Assembly (NCBI GenBank): GCA_963817635.1
Contig: CAWFPR010000023.1
Coordinates: 62,001 to 126,000 of the forward strand
From: CAWFPR01 sp963817635
GTDB lineage: Bacteria; Acidobacteriota; Vicinamibacteria; Vicinamibacterales; 2-12-FULL-66-21
Reading direction: 5' to 3'
DNA length: 64,000 nt
Shown here: positions 56,776-64,000 of the stretch, piece after piece
How the letters are laid out: every line of letters begins with the position of its first letter
How positions within the stretch are numbered: the first letter of the stretch is position 1
Position numbers and translations under genes: made by a program
Notes under the pieces: model-generated
Seen by the model: the letters and a program-made list of their open reading frames with translations, nothing else
The model's database searches: none
Told to the model about the DNA's origin: nothing

Positions 56776-57281
56776 CCGGTCGGCCTCATCAGGCGGCGCA
56801 CCGGAGCGAGTTGACGCCTCTGAGCCACTGCTCCAGCTGGTTCCAACTGGCGAAATTTAGGCTCACCACTTCTCACGAACAGTTCTTCAATTTCTGCCGG
56901 GGTCGAGCGCCTCCTCCCCTGCTTCTGGTTGCGCGGGGGTTGCGTCTGGTCGCGCGGCGCTGTCGTCGTCGAGCCGATTGACGGCGCCGTGGTTGGCGCC
57001 GCGGCCTAATGCCGGCCGACACTCGCGCCGCGTTGGACGCTGAACGCGCTGACGTTTTGAGGGACGCGGCCGAGTGCTGCGCTGTGCTCGCGGAGATCGC
57101 CCGCCACTTGGCGACTGTTCGCGGGTAATCCACACATCAGGATTGCCAAGAGACAAGGCCGCAAAGCCAACCGGATTCCGGTCCGACAACTGACCGATGG
57201 CCGGCAGTGCTGCGAACCGCGCCCCCCCCTTCCTTGCCATGCCCTATTGGCAGACGTTCACCAACGGCGCTGTGAACCGGA
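56776..57281. other. Gap with gene-tail remnant and a possible 39-codon ORF
   Basis: About 500 bases. On the minus strand 56789-56869 encodes SLNFASWNQLEQWLRGVNSL and a stop, a tail shared with 61692-61772. On the plus strand 57009-57128 could encode a 39 aa helical peptide (MPADTRAALDAERADVLRDA), which I consider weak. Confidence 0.5.
56789..56869 (-). pseudogene. Remnant of a gene 3' end, NFASWNQL tail, copy 1
   Basis: The last about 26 codons of an unknown protein, VSLNFASWNQLEQWLRGV and NSLRCAA, then a stop. The same tail with small changes is at 61692-61772, and the DNA is nearly identical around GCTGGTTCCAACTGGCGAAA. Upstream of the tail the two copies differ, so at least one is a fragment. 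Confidence 0.55.
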
Positions 57282-58286
57282 TTAGCCTCGCAACTCCGCA
57301 ATCGCCGACCGCGCCCATCCGGCGTCGTTCAGCATGGCGCGGCCGACGCCGATGAGATCGGCGCGGCCTTCGCGGACCACGCGGTCCGCGTGTCGCGGGT
57401 CGGTGAAGCCGCCCGTCACGAGCACGGGCACGTTGACCGCTTCCTTGATGGCCTGGGCGTAAGGGACGAACCAGCCCGGCCCGCGGGCGACGACGACCGG
57501 CGGGCGCGACCCCTGGAGCCCGCCCGAGACGTCGACAAGGTTGATCCCTGCCGCCGCCAGCGTGGTCGCCGCGCGCACCGCTTCGTCGAGCTCGAGGCCG
57601 CCGGGCGTCTCGTCATGCGCACCGAGGCGGATGAACACCGGGAACTCCGGTCCGACACGCGCGCGGATCTCGGCAAGCACGTCCAGGTGGAGCTGTCGCC
57701 GGTTCTCCTCGTTCCCGCCGTACTCGTCGTCGCGCGTATTGGTCAGCGGCGAGAGGAACTGCGACAGCAGGTAGCCGTGCGCCGCGTGGATCTCCACCGC
57801 GTCGAACCCCGCCTCGCGCGCCCGCACCGCCGCGTCGCCGAACGCGCGGATCGTCAGCGCGATCTCGCTGGCGGTCGCGGCCTCCGCGGCATCGACGTCC
57901 TTCTCGAACGGGTGACGCATCCGCGTGGGCCCCATCGGCGCCCGGCCGACGACCGCGGTCGAGGTGCTGGCACCCGCATGGGCCAGTTGGAGGCACGCCA
58001 CAGCGCCTTCGCGCTTGATGGCCGTCGCCAGGCGCGCCAGCCCCGGGATCAACCCGTCGTCGTGCACGCCCATCTGCGTGTCGCTGAGGCGGCCCCACGG
58101 ATGCACGTACGTGTGCTCGACGATGACGAGCGCGGTGCCCGCCGCGGCGCGCAGGCGATGGTATTCGACGATGCGATCGGTCACCTCGCCGCGAGGCGTC
58201 GCAAACCCGGAGAACATCGGCGGCATGACGATGCGATTGCGCAGGGCGAGGCCGGCGAAGGACAGCGGCGTGAGCAGGGTGTTCAC
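57282..58286 (-). CDS. NADH:flavin oxidoreductase, Old Yellow Enzyme family
   Basis: 334 aa FMN-dependent ene-reductase, uninterrupted. LLTPLSFAGLALRNRIVMPP is the N-terminal strand. CLQLAHAGASTS and FDAVEIHAAHGYLLSQFLSP carry the family flavin and substrate residues (HAAHGYLL). LTNTRDDEYGG and ENRRQLHLDVLAEIRARVG follow, and LIGVGRAMLNDAGWAR is the phosphate-binding end. A tyrosine is expected near HAAHGYL in some members. Physiological substrate unknown. It lies 7 bases downstream of a secreted protein gene. Confidence 0.9.
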   Translation of the reverse strand: MNTLLTPLSFAGLALRNRIVMPPMFSGFATPRGEVTDRIVEYHRLRAAAGTALVIVEHTYVHPWGRLSDTQMGVHDDGLIPGLARLATAIKREGAVACLQLAHAGASTSTAVVGRAPMGPTRMRHPFEKDVDAAEAATASEIALTIRAFGDAAVRAREAGFDAVEIHAAHGYLLSQFLSPLTNTRDDEYGGNEENRRQLHLDVLAEIRARVGPEFPVFIRLGAHDETPGGLELDEAVRAATTLAAAGINLVDVSGGLQGSRPPVVVARGPGWFVPYAQAIKEAVNVPVLVTGGFTDPRHADRVVREGRADLIGVGRAMLNDAGWARSAIAELRG

Positions 58287-58293
58287 GGGATCC

Positions 58294-58953
58294 CTACTTC
58301 AGCCACGTTTCGGCAAAGGCGAGAAATGCGCTGCTGCTCTGGCGATTTCCGCGCATTCGGGGCGTGACCGTGCCTGCCGCGCGCGTGCCATTGATGATCA
58401 CGTCGGCTGATTTCGCCGGGATGAACGTGGACAGGATCGTGTAAGGGTTGTGGGGCACGCCGACCCGGCTTTCGATGGCGAACGGCTCGTAGAAATTCCG
58501 CCACACCAGGTCGATGGCGTACCCGTCGGCCCTGATGTGTTCTTTCCACGCGGTGGCCGTGTCTCCGCTCCGATCAAAGCGCGCGCGACGGACGGGGAAC
58601 GGCTTGTCGCCATACGCCTTGTCGAAGGCGGTCATCAGCTGCGTCGCCACGTACCCGGCCAGTTGCTCGTTGTCCGCAAACGCCAGGCGGATGTCGTCGG
58701 GCGTCGGACCATCGCCCTTGACGTCGCTCGTCACGAAACAGACGTGACCCTCGCCGGCGGGGCTCCGGAACACGCGCCAGAAGCTGACGCTCGTCGAAGG
58801 TGGGGCGCCCTCCTTCATCACCAGCCGGATGCCGGGGTTCTCGCCGATCACCGCGACCCGGCCGTCCTTCACATCCGAGGGGTTCTGACCAGACGCTGCG
58901 CCGGATGCACCGAACGCAACCATGGCGACCACGAGAGCGACGTGTCGGATCAT
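58294..58953 (-). CDS. Secreted hypothetical protein
   Basis: 219 aa with a signal peptide (MIRHVALVVAMVAFGASGAA). PPSTSVSFWRVFRSPAGEGH and VCFVTSDVKGDGPTPDDIRL look like a soluble alpha/beta fold; the end is RQSSSAFLAFAETWLK. No family recognised. Co-directional with the Old Yellow Enzyme gene 7 bases downstream, so probably an operon. Confidence 0.65.
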   Translation of the reverse strand: MIRHVALVVAMVAFGASGAASGQNPSDVKDGRVAVIGENPGIRLVMKEGAPPSTSVSFWRVFRSPAGEGHVCFVTSDVKGDGPTPDDIRLAFADNEQLAGYVATQLMTAFDKAYGDKPFPVRRARFDRSGDTATAWKEHIRADGYAIDLVWRNFYEPFAIESRVGVPHNPYTILSTFIPAKSADVIINGTRAAGTVTPRMRGNRQSSSAFLAFAETWLK

Positions 58954-59627
58954 GCAGTGCCTCCACGCGCAGCCACGTTCGCGACCACGGCTCCGCCGCC
59001 TGATCATGCACACGGGCGGCAGCGCGGTCAAACGGGTTGTGTGCAAACGAGCCCGCCGAATTTGAAGACGCTCGGGCGGCCGCCCTTTGAGCGAACCAGC
59101 GGTGCCGCGTTTCGAGGCTGACGGGCGATCGATGATAGCGTGATCAATCCACTCTTCAAGAGTAGGAAGGCCGCAATGCCAATCGACAACTGCAAACACA
59201 CCTTCGCGGAGCTCGCCGAAGAGGTTCTTCCTGGGCAGCGGTTGAAGTTTTTGACGACTCCGAGCGGATTCGTAACGGCGCCCTTCCCGATGTCCCCAAG
59301 AAGCGACGACTCCGGCCGGGGCGCGGGTCTGGGCGTTCCGCCAACTTCCGGAGGCCGCTAATGCCGCCTGTCGGCACGCAGAGACGTCGCGGACGATGGC
59401 GATCCGGGTCGTGCCCCTGCACTCGCGGAGGCCTGGGGTGGCGGTGGTCGTGTCGTTCTGAGATACGGTGAGGGTGGTCCGCGTCTGCGATTGGGCGCCA
59501 GCACGAGCCCCCGGCGTTGGCTTCCTGCCGCCGCAATGGCGTCAGGGCGCCCTGTCGCCTGGCTGTCGTCCTTGACAGCAGGCCCGGCGGCGCAGATCAT
59601 CTCGCCAAAGGACTTCGCGTCGCCACC
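58954..59627. other. Intergenic region with a weak small ORF
   Basis: About 670 bases. 59176-59361 on the plus strand could encode a 61 aa peptide (MPIDNCKHTFAELAEEVLPG) whose first half looks protein-like, but there is no family or clear ribosome site. The rest shows no structure I can name. Confidence 0.4.
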
Positions 59628-60623
59628 ATGGCCCTGGTCTTCATCAGCCACGCACAGTGCGACGAAATCGTCGCACGAAAAGTCTGCACGTTGCTTGGCG
59701 ACGCGCTCGGCCTGAACACGTCTGACTTCTTCGTGTCATCGCAGGAGGGACACGGCGTGGCGCCAGCGGCGAGCATCCGCGAGTCGATCGTGAGCGAGTT
59801 GCGGAACGTGCCGGCGCTTGTCGTCCTGATCACGCCAAGGGGCGCGGCGAGTCCGTGGGTATGGCTCGAAGCCGGCAATCGGCTGGGCTGCGCCGGCAAG
59901 ACGCCGCCCATCTTCGTCGTCCCCTCCGCGCGTTTCGTTCCGCTCCTGGCGCCGGTCGCCGATCTGCGCTGCCTGCAACTCGACAACGACGGTGAGCTGC
60001 ACGAGCTCGTGCAGGCAGTGGGCAGGGATCTCGGCAAGCCACCGCTCGACTTCCTCAACTACAAGCCCGCCCTCGACGACCTCCTGCAGGCTTCGGAACA
60101 GGCTTATTCACTGGCGGCCGAGAAGCGGGCACGCACCGTGTCGTGGCTCACGCGACACGCGATGGGATTGATGCTCGCAGTAGCGGGGCTCGGGATGCTG
60201 GTCTACGGGAGTACGCGTGCAGTTCCGGTGCCACACGACGATTTGGCGGCGGAGGCTGCGGCCATCCAGCAGTTGAACGACGCGCAGGCCTCGATCGCTG
60301 GGACGTTCCTCGTCCTCAAGGGACGGGTGATTTCAGGACAAACGCCCGTCCACGGCGCCGAGGTGATGGCGTCGCTCGACGGCGAGGTACAGGATCCGTC
60401 AGGGTGCATCGAGCCTCAGTGCACGAAGAGAAGCACGACGACCGAGGGTGAGTTCAGCCTCAACCTCACGAAGATCCATGCCAGGAACGGCGACCCCGTG
60501 GTACTCAGCGTCGTCAGGCCGGGCTTCGCCTTCTTCTCGAAGGAGCTCAGGGTCGACGTCAGGGCGATGGATGCCGGGACGGCCCCCCAGACCGTCGCGC
60601 TGGTCGTACAGCCGCCGCAATGA
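59628..60623 (+). CDS. TIR-domain membrane protein with C-terminal extracytoplasmic domain
   Basis: 331 aa. Residues 1-130 are a TIR domain: MALVFISHAQCDEIVARKVC, then SSQEGHGVAPAASIRESIVS and ASPWVWLEAGNRLG. Glu81 in WLEAG is in the position of the NADase catalytic glutamate. A transmembrane helix spans about 178-195 (AMGLMLAVAGLGMLVYG). The remainder is beta-rich, LVLKGRVISGQTPVHGAEV, like carboxypeptidase-regulatory/Ig-like domains exposed outside. Cytoplasmic TIR plus outside sensor is an uncommon layout. The next gene, a secreted protein, follows 19 bases downstream. Confidence 0.75.
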   Translation: MALVFISHAQCDEIVARKVCTLLGDALGLNTSDFFVSSQEGHGVAPAASIRESIVSELRNVPALVVLITPRGAASPWVWLEAGNRLGCAGKTPPIFVVPSARFVPLLAPVADLRCLQLDNDGELHELVQAVGRDLGKPPLDFLNYKPALDDLLQASEQAYSLAAEKRARTVSWLTRHAMGLMLAVAGLGMLVYGSTRAVPVPHDDLAAEAAAIQQLNDAQASIAGTFLVLKGRVISGQTPVHGAEVMASLDGEVQDPSGCIEPQCTKRSTTTEGEFSLNLTKIHARNGDPVVLSVVRPGFAFFSKELRVDVRAMDAGTAPQTVALVVQPPQ

Positions 60624-60642
60624 CACAGGAGGTTCACGGACC

Positions 60643-61071
60643 ATGAGATACGGGACGTTGCTGCTCGCGTTCACGCTGTGTGCGCCGATCGAGAGCGCCG
60701 CGCAAGGTGCCGCATGCAAGCTGGCGCTGGCGACGCTCACCGTACCTCCATCGAGCTACGCCGAGGTGAACGCTGAGCCGTTCGGGCGCCGCGTGTTCGT
60801 CTACGTGCCGCCCTTCAAGGGCAAGGGCTTCCAGCCGTTCCAGTTGTGGGTCGTCGAAGGAATCTACGGACGGCCGTTCGTGCAGTCGAGCGGTGTCCTC
60901 GACGGCGCGAGCTTCGCGAAGCTGCGCGGCAGCGCGAATGTGAGTGCCACGCCCGTGTCGGTGTCGCGCGGCGATGGGACGGACGTCGGCCGGTTCACGG
61001 TGTCGCGGGTGCCTTATCAACTGCAGGTCCTGCGGGTGAGCGGCAGCGTGCAGTTGAGAGTCTGCCGCTAG
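60643..61071 (+). CDS. Secreted hypothetical protein linked to the TIR gene
   Basis: 142 aa with signal peptide (MRYGTLLLAFTLCAPIESAA). A strong AGGAGG site lies about 10 bases before the ATG. The mature part is beta-rich with aromatic-glycine pairs (RRVFVYVPPFKGKGFQPFQL, RLWVV-like strand, FTVSRVPYQLQVLRVSGSVQ). No family recognised. The position right after the TIR gene suggests a joint function. Confidence 0.65.
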   Translation: MRYGTLLLAFTLCAPIESAAQGAACKLALATLTVPPSSYAEVNAEPFGRRVFVYVPPFKGKGFQPFQLWVVEGIYGRPFVQSSGVLDGASFAKLRGSANVSATPVSVSRGDGTDVGRFTVSRVPYQLQVLRVSGSVQLRVCR

Positions 61072-61391
61072 GCCGATCGCGCGGCTCCGCCAACCCGCCC
61101 GCACGCTCGCGGCGCCGGAATCGGCGGCGCAGCGCCGCACGCCCAGGCCAGCGTGACCCCCATCACGTTGGCGACCAGATCGATCGGGTCGTAGACGTTG
61201 CTCATCACCCCGAATCCGTTGGTGATCTCGAACAACTCCACGACCGCCACTGCGAGGGCGGCCGGCAGCATCCCGTTGCCCACGACACCGCCAGCCGACG
61301 CGGCGACAATCAGCCTCGCGTCCTTTGGCTGGGATGCATTCAGAAAGGAACACTGCGCGGCGTAGGATCGAGCGTCAGCGAGCGGCAGCAA
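61068..61391 (-). CDS. Small membrane protein resembling a VanZ-like C-terminus
   Basis: About 107 aa at most. GNGMLPAALAVAVVELFEIT and NVYDPIDLVANVMGVTLAWA resemble the last two helices of VanZ-like membrane proteins, with the conserved acidic residues before and in the YDPIDLVAN turn. The N-terminal part is missing, so it is probably a 5'-truncated remnant or a very short member. Its end overlaps the preceding convergent gene by 4 bases. Confidence 0.5.
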   Translation of the reverse strand: MLPLADARSYAAQCSFLNASQPKDARLIVAASAGGVVGNGMLPAALAVAVVELFEITNGFGVMSNVYDPIDLVANVMGVTLAWACGAAPPIPAPRACGRVGGAARSA

Positions 61392-61986
61392 TACGCCGCC
61401 AAATCAATGGTGCTCCGATTCAGAGCCCGTCAATTAGCCTGGCGCTGGGTTTCGTGCTGCATTCAGTGGTGACGTGCGGCCACCGGCCTCACGATCCCGT
61501 TTAGGAGACTCACATTTTGCACGACCTGGGCTGCTCGCGGCCTTGGTGGGCGCGAAGCGCACCCCAGTGAAGGCGCTCGCGTCGCGGACCAACGGCCGCC
61601 TCGGTGGGCGACCTCGCAAAGACTCGATCAATCGGGCGGCTCGGGCAAAGGCCTCGCGCTGAAGCGGCACAAGGGACGCTGCCTTCGAACGTCACGCCGC
61701 CCTGCGTAGCCCCTCAACCTGCCTCAGCCATCGGTCGAGCTGGTTCCAACTGGCGAAATTTTGGCTCACCAGCCGGAGCCGGCCCACGATCGGATGCCGC
61801 GCAGGCGGACCTTCCGCTCGCTGAGAGACTACGGCTGGCAAGCCGGGCACGCTTCCAGTAGCGAGGGTTGCCGCATCAGGCCATCGGACGGATCGCAGAA
61901 ATCGCAACGCCTTTCATCGAACCCGGAAATTCTGCAGTGAATTGGCCGATGAGGGCCGGGCAGAAGCTTTGCTGTTGCCGCGCGTG
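61392..61986. other. Remnant-rich gap
   Basis: About 590 bases. 61474-61662 on the plus strand contains SRTNGRLGGRPRKDSINRAA, a motif common in small DNA-binding or mobile-element proteins, in a weak frame. 61692-61772 on the minus strand holds the second NFASWNQL tail. Confidence 0.45.
61692..61772 (-). pseudogene. Remnant of a gene 3' end, NFASWNQL tail, copy 2
   Basis: VSQNFASWNQLDRWLRQV and EGLRRAA, then a stop, in the same orientation as copy 1 about 4.9 kb away. These copies bracket the segment holding the Old Yellow Enzyme, TIR and secreted-protein genes. Confidence 0.55.
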
Positions 61987-62199
61987 ATGCCGGACGCCAA
62001 GCGTTTTGTCTACATGATCCAGAGCATTCGCCGTCCAGCTGCGTATTACGTCGGCCTGACCTCGGACGTCGAGGTTCGCCTCACAGCGCATCGGCGCGAA
62101 ATGAATCTGCACATTGGGATGGTCGTTCTCTATCTGGAACCGAGGGGCAAGGGGCGGGTACGTCCCATGGCGAGAATAGATGAGGTTGTGGCAGAATAG
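61987..62199 (+). pseudogene. Truncated GIY-YIG nuclease-like fragment
   Basis: MPDAKRFVYMIQSIRRPAAY and YVGLTSDVEVRLTAHRR are the first strand, GIY-YIG-equivalent motif and Arg helix of small UvrC-type GIY-YIG proteins. After HRR the family pattern (a SPHTAKHRPW-like segment and a later catalytic Glu) is lost, and the frame ends. A one-base shift yields NESAH briefly and then diverges. Judged non-functional. Confidence 0.6.
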
Positions 62200-63607
62200 G
62201 GAGCGAAAGGCCCCGGGAGACTCGCGATGGCGCCTCTGGTCCGACGGTGTGGTACTTTCATCCCTTCCCTCGTCATCGGTACTCTTGGTGTCTTTCACCT
62301 TCGTCGGCTGCGGCGGATCGACACCGGGCGCACCAAGCCCGGTCGCCGCGTCATCACAGAGCTCCGCGTCGACCGGTTGCACCATCACCGTACCTGCCGA
62401 CCAGTTGGAACATTCGCCGGCCTACGGCCCGACGACCTTCAGCGTCGCCGTGACGACCGGGTCCGGATGCGCCTGGACGGCCTCCACCGCTGCTGCGTTC
62501 CTGACGATCACGGCCGGAACATCGGGGACCGGCAGCGGCGTTGTGGAGGTGAAGGTCGCCGAGAACGAAGGCGACGAGCGGACCGGCACGTTGCAGGTAG
62601 GCGCCGTCGCCATCACCGTCACCCAGGCCGCAGCGCCGAAGCCGCCTGCGCCGGACCCAACGCCGACGCCGACACCGACACCGACGCCAACGCCAACACC
62701 GACACCAACACCGACGCCGGGTCCCTGCACCATCACGGTATCGCCGCTCACCGTAAACGTGGTCGCGGCAGGCGCCCGGGTGCCCATCACCGTGAAGGCG
62801 CAGGGCAGCAATTGTGATTGGACGGCATCTCCGACCACGCCGTTCGTCCTGGTCGACGTGAACCGCAAGGCGGAAGGCATTGTCGAACTCGTCGTCTCAC
62901 CGAACACAGGCCCGGCCCGCACTGGAACCGCCATCGTTGCGGACCAGACCGTGACGGTGACGCAGGATACCGTGGCGCCGACGACCTGCGTGTTCTCGCT
63001 CACGCCAGCGCTCGTCACGCTCCCCGTCAGCGGCGGTACCGCCACGTTCTCGGTGCACGTCACGCAGGGGACGGGGTGCGCGTGGAGAGCCGCGCTGATC
63101 GGCGACGGTTTGACCCTCACCAGTGGAGCGTCCGGGGTCGGTGACGGAGCGATCGTCGTCGCGGTGGCGGCAAACCCCGGCACTCAGCGGTACGCCGGCG
63201 TCCACGTCGGCGAGGCGACCGCGTTGATTCACCAGCCCGAGAACCCCGGCGGGTGCGTCTACACCGTCACGCCGTCGAGCTTCAATATCTCGGCGGCCTC
63301 GCAGACCGTGGAGTTCGACGTCACATTGACAACGGGGTCGACCAACTACTGCCAGTGGACAGCCGGCACTCCCGACTACACCCAGGCCCGCGTGCTTTCG
63401 CTCACGCCCCTGGGCACTAACAAGACGCACGTCGTCGTGTGGGTCACCGAGAACACCGGCTACTCCGAGGTGATTCGCACGGTGTATGCCGCGGGACTCG
63501 TCGTCCGGATAACACAGGCCGGGCGCATCCCGGCAACGTGCGCCTTCAGCGTCACACCGACGTCCGTGTCCGCCCCGGCAGCCGACCCCAGCTCGATCCC
63601 GGTCTAG
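62180..63607 (+). CDS. BACON-repeat lipoprotein, C-terminus cut off
   Basis: 475 aa as read. A lipobox-like VSFTFVGCGGS follows a hydrophobic stretch, so it is an exported lipoprotein; the true start within the first 25 codons is uncertain. At least four BACON/Ig-like domains are seen, each opening with C(A/V/T)-x-(S/T/V) strands and carrying a CxW core (GCAWTAS, NCDWTAS, GCAWRAA, YCQWTAG). A (PT)n linker of about ten dipeptides (coded near 62660-62720) separates domains one and two. A fifth domain begins CAFSVTPTSVSAP and stops after a few residues, consistent with truncation at 63607. Confidence 0.78.
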   Translation: MRLWQNRERKAPGDSRWRLWSDGVVLSSLPSSSVLLVSFTFVGCGGSTPGAPSPVAASSQSSASTGCTITVPADQLEHSPAYGPTTFSVAVTTGSGCAWTASTAAAFLTITAGTSGTGSGVVEVKVAENEGDERTGTLQVGAVAITVTQAAAPKPPAPDPTPTPTPTPTPTPTPTPTPTPGPCTITVSPLTVNVVAAGARVPITVKAQGSNCDWTASPTTPFVLVDVNRKAEGIVELVVSPNTGPARTGTAIVADQTVTVTQDTVAPTTCVFSLTPALVTLPVSGGTATFSVHVTQGTGCAWRAALIGDGLTLTSGASGVGDGAIVVAVAANPGTQRYAGVHVGEATALIHQPENPGGCVYTVTPSSFNISAASQTVEFDVTLTTGSTNYCQWTAGTPDYTQARVLSLTPLGTNKTHVVVWVTENTGYSEVIRTVYAAGLVVRITQAGRIPATCAFSVTPTSVSAPAADPSSIPV

Positions 63608-63825
63608 TCATCGGCGAGCTCGAGTCTTTCGCACAGATCCTGTCGGTGAGCGGGTACGAGTAACGGGCGCGAAGCGCTCCAGCGCGTCCGTTGAGGGACG
63701 CACTTTGCCGCCCTCAATTCGCGCGATGTACGACTGCGAGCCGAGGTACGCCGCCGTCCGGCGGAGGCGGCCCGTTCGTACGAGACGATTGAGACGGTGA
63801 GACGACCGTGATACGATCTGCGCAT
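63604..63825 (-). pseudogene. XRE-type helix-turn-helix remnant
   Basis: In one frame GSQSYIARIEGGKVRPSTDA and LERFA are the recognition helix and following helix of an antitoxin-like XRE regulator. The preceding helices are in other frames, and the frame shifts again before LVPAHRQDLCERLELADD and a stop. At least two frame changes are needed. It is read as a decayed or misread small regulator, divergent from the gene at 63824. Confidence 0.5.
63789..63817 (+). promoter_or_regulatory. Promoter of the excisionase-like gene
   Basis: TTGAGA (63789-63794) and TACGAT (63812-63817) with the ideal 17-base spacer. The ATG begins 7 bases after the -10 box, so the transcript would be leaderless. CGGT-GAGACG-ACCG lies between the boxes and could be an operator. 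Confidence 0.6.
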
Positions 63826-64000
63826 GGCAGGAGCACTGGTCAGCGTTGAGGAGGCGGGGCGTACCCTTGGCGTCTCGCGTTCGACCGTCTGGCGCCTGAT
63901 TCAGCGAGGCGACCTTCCAAGCGTTCGCCGAGGTGGACGGCGGCTCGTCCCGGCAAGCGCCATTCACAGGCGCGCCCGCCGGCGCCGGACCGGAGGAATT
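63824..64000 (+). CDS. Excisionase/MerR-type helix-turn-helix protein, partial
   Basis: The first 59 codons of a gene leaving the window. VSVEEAGRTLGVSRSTVWRL with IQRGDLPSVRRGGRRLVP is the HTH_17 excisionase-like DNA-binding domain. Such proteins act as recombination directionality factors or small regulators. No Shine-Dalgarno is needed if leaderless as predicted. Confidence 0.75.
   Translation, partial: MAGALVSVEEAGRTLGVSRSTVWRLIQRGDLPSVRRGGRRLVPASAIHRRARRRRTGGI

Noticed and set aside
61474..61662. Small DNA-binding protein with GGRPRK motif
   Set aside because: Motif is suggestive, but the frame lacks a ribosome site and a recognisable domain; left within the gap entry.

Overview
The window is about 64 kb of GC-rich bacterial DNA. 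Four large MacB/FtsX-type permeases, three of them next to a PadR-type regulator, are the PadR/ADOP arrangement typical of Acidobacteriota. With LytS/LytTR pairs, BACON domains and many secreted proteins of unknown role, I infer an acidobacterium, possibly Vicinamibacteria-like. The species cannot be named from this.

Layout. 1-2.6 kb: PadR plus a permease running off the left edge. 2.7-6.1 kb: ribose-type sugar ABC transporter. 6.2-9.6 kb: exported GH38 alpha-mannosidase. 10-13.1 kb: second PadR/permease pair. 13.2-15.8 kb: di-haem c-type enzyme, TPR protein, YceI protein. 16.1-20 kb: two paralogous LytS/LytTR systems transcribed divergently. 20.2-26.2 kb: metallo-beta-lactamase-fold hydrolase, short MgtE-like transporter, coiled-coil protein, B12-binding radical SAM enzyme, GGDEF protein. 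26.3-28.5 kb: tRNA-His, an IS3 remnant and small genes. 28.5-31.7 kb: divergent Ku and LigD. 31.7-39.3 kb: a six-gene membrane oxidoreductase related to group 4 hydrogenases but lacking the Ni-binding cysteines. 39.2-46.3 kb: SDR, two near-identical 2Fe-2S proteins flanking a secreted hydrolase, and the third PadR/permease pair. 46.5-47.5 kb: two tRNA-Arg genes separated by tandem hairpins, a damaged PAS gene, and tRNA-Lys. 47.4-52.2 kb: an apparent integrated element at tRNA-Lys with a large serine recombinase, a small companion gene, about 0.9 kb of stem-loop-rich non-coding DNA and two conserved genes of unknown role. 52.7-64 kb: accessory DNA with a PadR-less permease, a DUF6883/DUF4926 pair, an Old Yellow Enzyme, a TIR-membrane protein with a secreted partner, a cut-off BACON lipoprotein, gene remnants and the start of an excisionase-like gene.

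Two properties affect the whole reading. First, many conserved genes between 1 and 52 kb are interrupted by single-base shifts, mostly apparent insertions. In several cases removing one base restores a family-typical protein end or a start/stop overlap. I read these mainly as sequence error and have annotated such genes as one CDS with the break positions noted. Second, the intergenic DNA holds tandem 7-base repeats of several sequence families, often touching stop codons or folding into long hairpins, plus other long inverted repeats.

The strongest candidates for something undescribed are the tRNA-Lys element with its nested stem-loops, the heptanucleotide repeat system, and the TIR/secreted-protein pair.
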